Below the pieces are notes generated by a model. It saw nothing but the letters and a program-made list of their open reading frames with translations, did not search any database and was not told the DNA's origin. 64,000 nucleotides of DNA from Ashinkailepas kermadecensis (Eukaryota > Arthropoda > Thecostraca > Neolepadidae). The stretch spans positions 124,001-188,000 of the forward strand of contig JAOTOM010005128.1 in the NCBI GenBank assembly GCA_034440615.1, in the 5' to 3' direction. A program made the position numbers and the translations under genes. Shown in pieces: positions 37,378 through 49,080 of this stretch (its first letter is position 1; each line of letters opens with the position of its first letter).

Positions 37378-37615
37378 GGACGGATCCAGGAATTGTCATC
37401 TGGGGGAGGGGACACGTGCTTGGAGTGGCGCCACCGCGAAAGCAGCTTGAGGGGTGTCTTTCCTGCCAAGAGGCGCCTGTGGCTGAAAAATTCGAGGGTG
37501 TTGGGGTGCACTCGAGCCTTCGCGGAGGGACGCGTTTTCCTGGTCGAAGGGACGCCACCTTTCACGGGGGGGCATGTGCCCCAACTTCCCTCCCTGGATC
37601 CGCCACCGACAAGAG
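37378..37615. mobile_element. GGATCCAGG-ended repeat, hAT-like
   Basis: Inward-facing GACGGATCCAGG (37380-37391) and CCTGGATCCGCC (37592-37603) resemble the TIRs of the hAT MITEs at 16869 and 46365, with a G-rich and a C-rich subterminal region. No clear target duplication is seen, so the boundaries are uncertain. Confidence 0.4.
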
Positions 37616-37649
37616 GCCCCATATATCCTACGTAATATATATTTGTGCA

Positions 37650-37690
37650 TTTGTGTGTGTATATATATATGTGTGTGTGTGTGTGTGTCT
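37650..37690. repeat. Mixed (TG)n/(TA)n microsatellite
   Basis: TGTGTGTG, TATATATA and TGTG runs in succession. Confidence 0.9.
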
Positions 37691-37699
37691 GGTGCATGA

Positions 37700-39180
37700 A
37701 TGGTTCAAAAGCAATCTGCACCAATGAGCCGCAAGACATTATTGCAAATGACTATGCCCTTTATTTGCATGCTTACGGTTAAGCCAACACATGAATGGAT
37801 GCACGCGTTTGGTTCGTGGGTCCATATGCAGTCTGTACCTATATATTGGTGGCATACAGTGAAGATAATTGGTGTGGCAGGGGTGTTTGTTGATACCCGC
37901 TGATGATATCTGTTCGCTATGTCTATGTGCAGGAAGCTGGCTGCATCTGTCATTGAGGATGCAAGTCACAAATTGGAAAATTGCATACAAATGGTTACCT
38001 TCGACCCAACTGCAGATGTAGCGTCCTGCTTGCGTGGTTCATAAAACTCCCCGAATACGAATATATCGAGTGCGAATATGTTCTTATTACGATTTTCACG
38101 TGTATTTGCGCATACGTATTTCAAGTACGAATGTATCGCGAATTTATAACGTAACCAAGTAACAACGGCAGCAGAACGACTACCTGCGTGGATCGCCAAC
38201 TGTGGTTGGTGAAAAAAATGCAGACATGGACTCACAATATAAGCATCTTTCACCTGTAACTTCGCCTGCTTTCATTCATCAATCGCATCGCAGCCGTAAT
38301 GTACGAGTGGTCTGCGCACACGTGGTGACCGTCTGTCACAGCGCGGCTTGAACTTGATCTGACTATGTACTGAACTGGGGCGGCAAAGGAACACACGCCA
38401 GCGGGTAAGGCTACCACTGATGGTGGCCTCAGCTGAGATACCCCTCGCGCAAATGACGTCGCAGGAGCCGACGGGACGGCTTCGGGAACGGACACAACAA
38501 CGGCACCATTCGCGGCCTGATCTGGCCATAATGTGAATGACCTATCAGCGGTCCGCGACCTGGACCGTGCACGCCTGACCCGCTGTCTGCACGATGGTCG
38601 CTGGCAGCCGGCGGCTGTGGAAAGCTGACGTCTTCCTATTTATATATTTATTTATTTATGTCACAATACATGCCCTCTGCGTGCAGTGGCTATTATGGAC
38701 AGTCCTCTGCAATTTGTTTTGAACATCACATTTTAAAGTCATATTTAGGCAATCCAACATCCGTAGGTTTTAAGTAATACAATATTAGTGCGTTTAAGTG
38801 ATTCAACATCGGTAGGTTTTATGCCGTCCAACATCAGTAGGCTAGGTTAGGTTGTATTAATTTGTATTGATAATTGTATGTTATTTTTCATTATATACCA
38901 CCGGACCCAAAATATTTTCCCCACACTTCCCATATGTTGTTGAAGTGGGATAGCAGGTACATGTAGTCAATCTTTTTCTTGTTTAAAAAAAGTTATTTCA
39001 ATGTTTGTAATATCCTTTTCTTGTACTGATTTCTTAGACAGAGGAACTTGAACTTAAAGTGCTTATATCCTTGGAAGTTTTCATTTTCCAAAGGAATGAG
39101 TGTCAAATCAGAAAACACCAGAAAAACAACATTGTGATCAGAAATGGCCCAGGGACTTCTTATGCATGTTTGCCATTTTA
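37700..39180. other. No gene recognised
   Basis: Single-copy-looking sequence. A G+C-rich stretch at 38270-38630 has minus-strand frames of 81-85 codons without domains. 38640-39180 is A+T-rich with nothing recognised. Confidence 0.4.
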
Positions 39181-39184
39181 ATGA

Positions 39185-40100
39185 TGACTATTGGGGTTTT
39201 AGGGTGCATAAACCCCATTGGGTTATATTGCACCCATAACAAGGCTGCCTAAGCACGCGTCAGACTGTCACATACAAATATAAAACATCGGTAGCTATTA
39301 AGGCGCTTGATCTGAGATCTGTGGAAACAAGTAATCAGTTAGGCAGGTGCATATATTACGTCAAATCCCATCTCTGCAAGGAAGCATAAAACTGCTCCAT
39401 TGTGTATAAATCGGTAACAATCTCCCAATAAGTTCTTCAACCTCAGAGCATTCGCATCTTATCCGAAGTGGCGCCTACGTTCTTCTGTGTATGCTTGGCA
39501 CGCCACCAGCACATGGTGCACAGTCAGCGCGGCATTACACCTAACACATTTCGGCCTGTCGTCCCCGCACAATAAATACCTATGTGTTGCTAGAGTGTGA
39601 ACAATTCTGAGACGACAGATGGCTACCTCGTCCCTTCTAGTTTGGCTGAAGGACGAGGGCCACGGAGCTAAGGTTTGATTTCCTTTAATTTGTGGAACTC
39701 CACTTGGTCCCATTTGCCCTGCCACTGTCTGAGAATAAATGATGAGATAATTGGGTAGTAGTCACTGGCAGGGAGTGGGAGAACGCGACTCCTAGGCGCT
39801 TGTGCTGCACGCCTTGCAGCCCTGTCGGCCAGCTCGTTACCACGGATTCCGACATGTGCTGGAATCCAGCAAAGTATGACCTGTTTTCCCATGCGATGCA
39901 GCGAAGTAAGGTGCGATAAAATGTCTCGTTCGATGACATGTTGCTGGTTAAAACTGTGCAGCGCCACAAGACTGCTCAGAGAATCAGTCAAAATAACATG
40001 CAAAATATCGTCGTCAACCTCGATGTATGCAAGAGTTTTGCTGATGGCCATCAACTCCGCAGTGAAGACCGTGGCGTGTGGCGGAATTTTACACAAATCC
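39185..40100 (-). pseudogene. 5'-truncated LINE: RNase H, Cys/His tail and 3' end
   Basis: The minus strand from 40096 gives FTAELMAISKTLAYIE (catalytic Glu), VILTDSLSSLVAL (Asp), WIPAHVGIRGNELADRAARR (Asp), then after a frameshift near 39680 RRDEVAICRLRIVHTLATHR and a C..C....H....C tail (PKCVRCNAALTVHHVLVAC). The first RNase H Asp and everything upstream is missing. The 3' end near 39185-39250 reads 'ttatgggtgcaatataaccc', then 'aatggggtttatgcaccc' and 'taaaaccccaata'. This is the same tail design as the tiny insertions at 3436, 8741 and elsewhere, which identifies this LINE family as their likely source. Such ORFs are abundant in tick genomes and are often labelled tick transposon. Confidence 0.8.
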
Positions 40101-43100
40101 TATAATTGTTGATGGAAAGAATCGACCTAAATATAGGCATCACTCACTTGTTATATCATGATAACCTCATTCTTTGTCCTTCCTGTAAAAAACATAGCCC
40201 ATAAATGCACCATTTCAGTCAGCAGATCTGACCCAAATCATATATTTATCATACCTTTGACCCTAACTTAGTGTAGCTATAACTTAGTGGTAAATAGGGT
40301 CTTATCGTGATTGTTATTTTGGTGCACAAAGAACTTTTTTTTTTTACCAGCAAGCACAAACATTGGTTGAAAAGCAAAATAATACCAAAAGGAGGGCTTT
40401 CAATTGGTTCATATACAAGAACTAATTATTGAAAGCTTTATAAATTTGCAAGGTAACCTAGCATAAAATTAGCCAGCCTAATCTATGTTCTCAGAGAAAA
40501 GTATCAAAATATTGAACTAAAAGGACATAACCTAACCAGGCCTATCCTCTTTTTTTCGTGGAGGAAAACATTGTCAACATGCAAACAAAGCAAGAAAAAC
40601 ACAACAACGTAATGCGATAGGGGACACGCGCGGCCACGCTACTGCTAGCGCTTCGTTTGCACCTGGCGGCGGAAGTTCGAACTGTAATCATGCCATCGGG
40701 TCGCATAGCGGCCGCGGCCGCCAGATGCTAAATCATGAAGATAATTGTCAAAACCAAAGAAAGTATGCTATCTCGAGATTTTGCCCCACCTGTGCTGGAT
40801 ACATTCATCATTTCTGCATCAGCTGATACAACTTAGACTCGAGTATAATGGCCGTTAGTAATCGTCAATTTTGTTTTAAAGTTGACATGTTCCCATGTTT
40901 CCGTATACCTTTAGCATGGGGAACGCCAGAAGCTTTATGTGGTCGCATGTGAAATTGGATATTTTGATCAAACGATGGTACTAACTAAAAATGCCCCCCC
41001 TGGAACTTCCTCAGAATTTATCACTCGTTTCAATGAAGGTATTCCTGATCAACTGACACTGCCGCTATACATCGTCAAATTTGCTTAAAGATGAAATAGC
41101 ATCGCAAGTATGTCTTTAAGTGAGGACAGTGTCAATTTCTTGCAGATAATAAGGGCCCTGGTGTATAATAAAACTATTTTAACAACACTAATGTTTTTTA
41201 AAAATCTTCAAATTTTCTTTAAAAAACACATTTTTTTAACACAAACACAAAAACACACATTTTTATCCATCTTTCAAGATTATTCTCTTGCATTAAAAGT
41301 TAGGCTAGGTTAGTCTAGACTATGTGGCTTTTTCCATTTACTTAACATTATTTGGTATGCTATATGACCCAACCCAAAGCTCATCTTTTGGTGTTACTTT
41401 GTCTGCCAACTGAGAAACAAAAACTGCAAAGGAAATGAGTGGTACGATCATGCTAACTACCTTTCTAAATATGACATTGGGAAAAAATCCAAGAGTTACA
41501 AAATGACTTGAAAGGAAAAATACATATTTACAATAATCATATATACCATAGGTATTGTGACTTGCAATTTTGAGTATTTATTCCTTGTGAATTAATTAGC
41601 AGGACCAATGAACTATGGAGTTAAATGATAACATATACTCTTAAATGTTATGAGGATGAATGATCGAAACCTGGTTGAAACATCTCAAGCCAATGCAACA
41701 CAGAATACCAAACAGTTCTTGATTTGTGTTTTCATTTGCTCAAATACCACAGTTTTCAACTACATTTTACAGAATAAGTTTATATTTCCATTGAACACAA
41801 ACTCACTTTGTTACACAGCAGATAGATCCTTTGTCCAAAGATGCATGACCATGTTTCACCAAATACATCCCAGCTCATGATTGCAGGCACCTACCTGTCA
41901 AACTGCATTGTCCCAGACCACTCATATGCTACTGTAAGACAAAACTTTGGTAAATTTGTGCATTAGAGTAATGTTTCAATGCTTGGAATTTTTGCAAATG
42001 CAATGTTTGTTACAATGATTAAGATAATGTGACCACTCATTTCCTGTGCAAATACTTACTCTTCAGTTGACAAGCAAAATCATACCAAGCAAGAGCTTTG
42101 ATTCAGATAATTTAACATAAAATGCATGTTAAAGTGAGCTATCATAACATAGCCTGAGAAAGCCTAAATAGCATACAACCTAACAAGCCCAATAATGTAA
42201 CCTAAGGTAACCTAACCAAGTTTAATCTCCCTTTTAGGAAAATAAACTAAGAAAAAGAAAAATATGAAAACATTGCGTTTTTTTCAAGATTGTCCAAATT
42301 AATAAAGCCTAACACAGCCCAACCAAACCTAGCCTAACCTGCCCTTGAGATGAAAGATTCCTCCAAAATTGAGTTTATTGAACTTTAAGATATTCACAAG
42401 GGAAGTCTACCACTCTCGTTACCTCCATAAAGCAAACAAAGGTATGAGGTTTGGTTAGGTTAAGTTTTCTAATTTGGAAAATATGTATTTTTGTATTTAA
42501 CAAAAAACTTTTTTTTCTCTTCTATAACAGGTTAGGCTAGGTTCTTAAATTGGAAAAAAAATGTTCAGAAGAAAATTCATCAAAGGTAGTCTTGCCATTT
42601 ATGGAAATACTTGATGTCTTGGAAATAATTTTGCAGTGCAATGCTTATGAATGTGCTTAACATGACGTGACCACTTATTTCCTCTGCAAATGCATACTTT
42701 TCAGTCAGGATGCGAAATACAAGCCAGAAAGGGGGTGCTGAGTTCAGCAATATATCATATAACATAATATTCAGCAAGTAACATTGAAAATACAGAAAAA
42801 ATGTAACATAACCAAAAATAATTTAGCCTAATCTTCCATGCAAGAAAGGAATCTTTTTTAAACATAAAATTTCTGAACAACTTTATTGGCAAACATTTTC
42901 AGTGTAAAAAACCTAACCTAGCTAACCTAGCCTGAACAGTTTTTGAAGAAAACTGCATGCTTCATGGAGGTGAAATGTGTGTAAAACTTGTCATGGTTAC
43001 CTTAAACTGCAATAATACCATTTTGTTAATAGCATGTTTAAGATGATTTGGGCTTTAGGGCACATAAACTGCATTGGTGACATAGCTTTTAAGATGATTT

Positions 43101-43980
43101 CTTCTGACAAGAGGTTAGGCTGGGTTAGGTTAAGTTATGTTCCCTTTTCTTTCCTAATGTCATTATTCTTAGAATATTACCCAACTCAAAGCCCATTTAT
43201 TGCCTGCCTTGTGAAATGTAAGCATTTATGGAAGAAATTATTGGTCATCCAAAAACAAATGAAAAAAATAATCTGCAGAATTTTCCACAGAAAAAACCTA
43301 ATATAACTGAAGCTAACAAAACATATCCCTGTTTTCTTTATGGAGTTAAAATACGTGGAAGACATGTGCTGCGAATACCTTAAAGCACAGCAATACTGGA
43401 ATTTTTGCCTTCTTGCAGCAAATGATTTGTATTAAATTTCACCATGGTGTGTAGGTATATTGCCACAATTTTGCAAAACAAACAACAAGCCTGGGCACAT
43501 CATTTGCATGTGGCATCCAAATCAAACAAATCTGAACACAGCTTCAGAACTTGAACATGTAGGTATCCAGACAGGGAATGCTTATCCAACAAACTTACAT
43601 TCAAATACTGGGATTGTAAGATGAATGGTGCCTATCCCCAGATTGATAATAAGTATGGTCAATTTTGAATGTTTAAACATTTCTGTAATGATTCTGAGAT
43701 GTTGTGATATTTGGGGAAATTTCTCACTATATTATTTGGCAGTTCGAAAATGTAATATAATATAAAACACATGGCCAGGTACATTTCTCCCTCAGGCATC
43801 CCCCGCTGTGAAAGTACATGCAATATTACAAGGTTTGTATCCCTGTTTCCATCCGCAAATACTGATACAGCTAATGTCATCAGTATCAAAGGTGTAACTC
43901 ATAAATGTTATTGTTTTGGACTGAAGTGGTCATATTTCCATATTACCTAGCCTACAGCAAAATGAATATGATGCCATCAA
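40101..43980. repeat. TTAGG-rich units and A+T-rich DNA
   Basis: Diverged copies of the same unit family, with the recurrent phrases 'gaccactcatttcctgtgcaaatac' split by substitutions and short CCTAACC/TTAGGTT blocks (40450-40550, 41300-41325, 42150-42230, 42310-42345, 42460-42480, 42910-42935, 43113-43135). A small G+C-rich island at 40620-40730 contains GCGGCCGCGGCCGC. No gene recognised. Confidence 0.55.
43037..43100 (-). mobile_element. Minimal LINE-tail insertion, 38 bp, with 13-bp target duplication
   Basis: TTTAAGATGATTT occurs at 43037-43049 and 43088-43100. The insert reads on the minus strand 'agctatgtcaccaatgcagt' then 'ttatgtgccctaaagccc', the LINE tail. At 38 bp between duplications it is the shortest insertion of this family in the window. 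Confidence 0.75.
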
Positions 43981-44081
43981 GCTTCATTCTGGGGCGAAAA
44001 CGTAAACAATCTGTCATGCGCCGATGATTGCGCCAAAAGCGCCACTATGCCCACCGAATCAAGAATATTTTCACAAGAAAT

Positions 44082-44093
44082 TGCGCATGCGCA
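44082..44093. promoter_or_regulatory. NRF1-type palindrome
   Basis: TGCGCATGCGCA, a perfect match to the NRF1/erect-wing binding site, in a locally CpG-containing context between A+T-rich repeats. The downstream 44110-44280 stretch is shared with 54080-54240. Confidence 0.4.
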
Positions 44094-44522
44094 GAACGGA
44101 TGTCCGTTTGACAATGAGCTGCTGTGATCAAGTAAAAGTGCTCAAAATTCACCGAAAGTGGGTGCAAATTGAGTGGATGCATAAGGTTTGAACAAAAATA
44201 TTCTCCATACTGGATGACTACAAAATATTCCTCTCACCATGCAATATTACAATGCACAAATCCAACCTTGCCTATGCATGATAAAAATATGTGTCGGAAC
44301 AAATGTTCACTGGAAAGAACAGGACAAGATTAATAACTCAGTCAGCGGAACATAAATATATTTGCTTGTAGAGGAGGCAAAATAAAAGTAACCATTGCGT
44401 ATGATTTGAGGAAAGTCGTCTGCAACCATATTGATACCATATTAAAAAACCTTCGGATGACGTCATGCGGGCTTGAAGGAAAACTTCGATCTACCTTCTA
44501 GTAAAGGTATCTTGCCATGCGG

Positions 44523-45324
44523 CACGTGCAAGTGTGCGCCAAAAGCTCAGGCTGGGCGAATATTTCAAATGGCGCCAGGCGAGGAAACCAAATGAGTTAT
44601 GGGCGCCAAATTACCGAGTAGTCGGCGCGCCCTTAAGCCCAAATAATCAATCAATCAAGAAACCAAATGAGTTAATGTTGCAAATATTGCAGTCCCAGTT
44701 GGACGGCCGGCCTTGTACGTGGCGGAATAATCTAATACTCGTGGGTCGCACGTGCGTCATGTGGAACGTACAAATATCGACCATAGGCTCAGGCCGTGAA
44801 AAACAGAAATGGCTGCTGCGGGGAAACCTAGTGTTTTAACAGTGTTAAAATTGCAATAGGAAATAGCCAGTCGGCCCTATACCTAGTGCTGTAATCTCAG
44901 ACGCGTGGGTCGCACGTGGGCCACGTGGCACGTGATAATGTCCCCCATAGGCTCAGGCCGTGAATCGGGAACACGATGGACATTTATTCGGCAACGGGTG
45001 CAGGCCAAACGGTGATGGGTACGACTGGAGTTTTCTGGGATTGGTAGACAACAGATTGAGGCAGTGTATTTTACCAGTCTGGCCACCGTGACACAAGCGG
45101 AGACCACGTGGCACGAGGTTGAAATATGGACAAACCTCCGTTACTTTAGCACGTGGATGAAAATGTTCCGACAGAAAATGTGCGTCGCAAGTTTTTGACG
45201 CGTGTCGGCGTTCACCTAGCGCCCATTGGGCCTGGAATGACACCACATGAAAGCTCAGTGTTACCTACCCGGTGATGATGGTTTGCTTCGATCACACCAG
45301 TACGTTTGATGCACGTGGCACGTG
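44523..45324. promoter_or_regulatory. Cluster of nine CACGTG E-boxes
   Basis: CACGTG at 44523, 44749, 44913, 44922, 44929, 45105, 45150, 45312 and 45319 (start positions). Three fall within 22 bp at 44913-44934 and two within 13 bp at 45312-45324. A direct repeat of about 80 bp ('gtgggtcgcacgtg' to 'ataggctcaggccgtga') at 44740-44800 and 44905-44965 explains part of the clustering but not the rest. CACGTG binds bHLH factors such as MYC/MAX, USF and CLOCK/CYCLE. No adjacent gene is identified. Confidence 0.5.
44584..44674 (+). mobile_element. Minimal LINE-tail insertion, 59 bp, with 16-bp target duplication
   Basis: GAAACCAAATGAGTTA is repeated perfectly at 44584-44599 and 44659-44674. The insert ends 'cttaagcccaaataatcaat' with an ATCA-repeat tail, and has the hairpin CCGA-gtag-TCGG where other copies have CGCA-gtcaa-TGCG. 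Confidence 0.9.
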
Positions 45325-45548
45325 CACCCTGTGGAACTGTGTAAATAAAAAGCAGCAGTTTTCATAGTTTTGCACGATTGTGTCTGATGCTTTAAAACGG
45401 TGCAAATGGGTGCAACGCCATTGCTTCTATTACGCGGCTCTATATATGGACTCAAATGTCACATCCATTATGGACACCTGTCTTGTAACGGTGGTGAGTT
45501 ATTGTGACACGATTAGGTTTGGGGGCCAAATTCGGTTTCCGACATTAG

Positions 45549-45960
45549 CCCCCCCCCCCTTCCCCAGTGGCGTACCTAGGTACTGCATCAGGAGAGGGGT
45601 TGAAAGGATTTGAAGGGTGCCCATTCTCACACATTTTTTGGTTAAAAGCACCGGATTTCGACCATTGTTGCGGACGCCGTCTTCAACCGCTGATAGTGGA
45701 CTGTATATATGTTGGTGGCGCCCTTCAGCATTGGGTAGAATGGCCAAGAGGCCTAAAGAGAATGGTATAGAAGAGAGAGAGAGAGCGAGGGAGAAGTAAG
45801 CGGGAATAACATGTGAACGGAAATTATTGGAATAAAAATAGGTAAAGGAACTAATAATTGCAATGTGAGAGGTCGGAAAGATGTATGATGGGAGAATGTA
45901 AAGAAATAATCGAAGTATCCTAAATAAAGTTGGACGTAATAATAGAGGTCGTAGGTTAGA
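45549..45960. repeat. GTGGCGTACCTAGG repeat and flank
   Basis: CAGTGGCGTACCTAGG at 45566 begins sequence ('gcatcaggagaggggttga', 'gaagggtgcccattctcac') that is the reverse of internal sequence of the hAT MITEs at 17400-17490 and 46880-46970, so this is a related fragment. The remainder is unassigned. Confidence 0.45.
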
Positions 45961-46131
45961 GCTCTCCAATTCAAGGGAGACAAAGGAACTCTCCAATTCA
46001 AGAGAGCAGTGGCCTAATCAAGAACACTCCAATTCAAGAGTGAAGGAAACCTCCAATACAAAAGGGCAATGACCTAGATAAGAGCACTCCAATTCAAGAG
46101 TGAAGGAACCCTCCAATTCAAGAGAGTAGTG
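45961..46131 (+). repeat. 60-bp tandem array of small hairpins
   Basis: Units of exactly 60 bp start at 45961, 46021 and 46081. Each unit contains two CCAATTCAA-type loops closed by short stems: CTCTC/GAGAG, CACTC/GAGTG (twice), and CTC/GAG variants. Six loops in all. The loop is nearly constant while the stems differ, yet still pair in most. No protein frame is sustained by it. Confidence 0.7.
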
Positions 46132-46356
46132 GCATTAGGAAATGAAGTAGTACGAAAAACGTCGAAAGAAAGCAGGAAAACAGTCAGGCACAGTGACCCA
46201 GCCATGATGAGCAGTGCTGCGCGTGGTTCCTCAATTCAATTCCACCTATCACTTCAACACTCGCTCAAAGTGTTCATTTCTATATTGGCCACGGCGAGAC
46301 GACAGAGGTGCAGCGTACTTGACGAAGGCGACAGAAGAAGACAGCGAGAGGGTGTA
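46132..46356. other. Unassigned sequence left of the hAT MITE
   Basis: With 47055-47300 this forms the interrupted host sequence of the MITE. A frame at 46129-46488 runs into the MITE and is not recognised. Confidence 0.4.
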
Positions 46357-46364
46357 GACGTGCC

Positions 46365-47046
46365 CACTGGCGGATCCAGGGAGGGGCCATTCCGGCCATC
46401 CCCCGAAGCGCTTAAAAGGGGGGCCAGTGTCTTTTACCCCCCCCCCCCCACCCCCACCCCCGAAACCAACAGAAGTCAACTAAATTAAAATGCAGTAACC
46501 TTTGCCCAAGTTAAATAATAGCGTCTGGATGAATGAATCTCCAATTTTAACGGATTTTTAATGAAAAATAATTGTTTGAAAGCCACTATGATAGCATGGT
46601 AGATTCTGACACACATCAAGGGTTTCCATGCTGCTCAAGTTCTGCTTACAGCAAGAGGTGACAAAATCGGATCCGCCAGTGTGTACACGTGCACGAACGT
46701 TGACGTAGTACAAGACGTTGAACGTGAACTATGTGGTAAACAAGAACAAAAATCCGGTAACATAGAAATGGTGGAGGTAGGCTGGGCCCTACAGAGGAAA
46801 TTATGTTGTCAATTATTATTTTGTTTATTTTTAGTATTATTTTATTTAAATGGGCCCCTTTGCCAAATTGTGGTCGAAATCCTGTGCTTTAAAAAAAAAA
46901 TAGTGGGAGAATGGGCCCTACAAATCTGTTCAACCCCTCCCCTGATGCAATTCCTAGGTATGCCACTGGTGGAGGGGGAGGGGTGGGGCTGACGCAGACA
47001 ACTGAAAGTTGGCCCCTCCCACACAGGTGGGCTAGATCCGCCAGTG
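46365..47046 (+). mobile_element. Complete hAT-type MITE, second copy
   Basis: A 682-bp element with CACTGGCGGATCCAG and CTAGATCCGCCAGTG termini, flanked by the perfect 8-bp duplication GACGTGCC (46357-46364 and 47047-47054). It is collinear with 16869-17571, including an internal copy of the GGATCCGCCAG motif next to 'tacacgtgcacgaacgttga'. Confidence 0.9.
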
Positions 47047-47094
47047 GACGTGCCGCTTATATATGAAGGTAAGGGCCAGCTGAGACAAGGAGAG

Positions 47095-47301
47095 AAAGGG
47101 CTTACGGGTCGCATGGACACCCGCACCTGCGCCGCGGCCGGTATTCAACAAGTAGGCAGAACAAAAACGGCCGACGCGACGGGACGCCCCACAGATCGAG
47201 CAAACACGTCGTCGCTGGACATGCGGTGTCTAGGCCGATGTCGCGGCTGCCTGCGAAAGGCAGGCCACAGCACGACATGTAGTGTAAAGGGGTCAACGGG
47301 C
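47095..47301 (+). repeat. G+C-rich repeat paired with 57676-57870
   Basis: Direct match to 57676-57870 ('gcacctgcgccgcggcc', 'acacgtcgtcgctggacatg', 'gatgtcgcggctgcc', 'aaaggcag.ccacagc.cgacatg'). In each copy the 8-mer TCAACGGG lies against a CAGGGG-type element end. Confidence 0.65.
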
Positions 47302-48120
47302 AGGGGCGTCGATTTGTATCCTTTTGTGGGGCCCATGGCCCCACCAATGTTGATCTTGCCCCCCAATGTTGATTAGGGCCCCCCAATAATCTATGCCATT
47401 TTTATGCTGATAAAAAGCTGAAGGAAAAAAGAAGAGAAACACCATGTTAGGTACATAGAAAACTTAGTTGAGGTTAACCAGCACATTTTGTACTGAAAAG
47501 AAACAGATTTTGATTAGATAGTGGACTGACTCCACCTTTTGTTACAAAATTCAAAATTGTGTGCAAAAAAAGCTGGATTTCCCCCCCTGTGGAAAGAAAA
47601 CCTACAGCATAAAATGTTGAGATTCGGTGATGATGCATTTTAAACTAGATTGTCAGAAAAAAATATGTTAGGCCACAAAACAACAGTTTGTGCACACCAC
47701 CAATGGCAAAACCACATGCATATTGAGCTTGGATTACAGGATTAATTCATTCTTAATTTCCAGTCATTGTCAAACTTGCATTGTCCAGTAAACAACAATC
47801 AGTTATCATTGAGATTATGGATATGCAAACTATAATTATCTTCAGCAGTGCACCCATCACACTATCAGCTTGATATTTACCCAGGTACCTACCTACATGT
47901 CCTACATTCCTAAAGAAAGCAAAAAGAAAGCTTATACAAGAAATAGCCTTGACGAGACCAATGTCTGGCAGCACGCATTATACGCCGCAAAGTACCATTA
48001 TTTAAAAGGTACACCAAAGTTCGCCTTCAAGTCTTGGTGACGTCACAGCTTTTTCATCATATATCCATCATATATTACAGAAATTGGCAGCATCAGGCAT
48101 GTTTCAATTTCGTTGCGCAT
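47302..48120 (+). mobile_element. CAGGGGC-terminus repeat, plus-orientation copy
   Basis: Begins CAGGGGCGTCGATTTGTATC at 47302, directly after TCAACGGG. It is the reverse of 9130-10165 through to 'gaaattggcagcatcaggc' near 48085. No transposase; the right boundary is not fixed. Confidence 0.6.
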
Positions 48121-48169
48121 GGGGTTGGATTTGGGGGGGGAGTGATTTTTTTAGGTGTGCCGGACCATA

Positions 48170-48420
48170 GAAGTCATTTGCGCCGCCTTTAAAGTAAGCA
48201 CGTTACATGTCTGTCTATAAAAGCCAGTGTTTGCGATCAAGGTGCTGGCAGGTGGAAGTTTACGTTAAGGGAATTTTACGTTATAGTTTGTGTGATATTT
48301 TAGGTGCTGACTGCGGGGCTGGGATGGGGACATCTCCCTGATGTCTGGATGGTTTTAATTTTACTTTACTCCTCAACAAAGTCATTTGTAGTTTGGGTGG
48401 GGGTGGGGCTGCGCATGAGA
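48170..48420 (+). repeat. Dispersed repeat paired with 30335-30580
   Basis: Reverse complement partner of 30335-30580; see there. Confidence 0.7.
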
Positions 48421-48634
48421 CATACGAAGTTTATGAATTGTCCATATAGTTTTACACGCTATATGATCTTTTTTCTCGACAAAGCAAAGGACTACCATGT
48501 ATTTGCATTTTGCATAATGGCGCAGCTAGGCATGGTCCGATCATGCTTTCACTGAGGCGTTTGAGTGAGGAAAGACAAAACCACCCAACAATAACCAGGA
48601 ATTAGCAGCAATATAGTAATTACGTGTTTAAAGT

Positions 48635-49080
48635 TGCAAATTTCCTGTCTCCCTCCTTGAAAAATAGAATTGGGGTATAGCGGCCACCGGTCGTGATGTC
48701 TGTTCTTCAGAACTTCCCAAACCGTAGCATCCAAAGACAAAAATCCCAAGTACAAAAATCCAGAATCTCAAACTAGCGATTGTAATAGACAAATATGACG
48801 GAGGTGACACATTTATGGTGCAATTGGGCGCGATGTTTAATCCGGTGGCCAAACTCATGTGACGTCACGCTGCTTCATTTTTATGCTTCTCACCTAATAT
48901 GTCGGCAGATTGGTGTGATTTTGGGCAGTTATTGCTGATATTTAATTCCAAAGGAAACAATAAGGGAAGAAGCTGGCAAGTAAGCTTCAACAAGTCCAGT
49001 CCGTGCCTTTTTCATATTTCTTCACGGTGTTTCTATATTAATACCAGATACTTAACGAGGTACCTCCCTACCTACCATAT
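48635..49080 (+). repeat. Dispersed repeat paired with 6930-7315
   Basis: Reverse complement partner of 6930-7315, including 'gacgtcacgctgcttc' and 'aagtccagtccgtgcc'. Confidence 0.6.

Noticed and set aside
39185..39250. LINE 3' end as an independent minimal insertion with target duplication
   Set aside because: It is continuous with the RNase H LINE on the same strand, so it is that element's own 3' end; no flanking duplication is evident.
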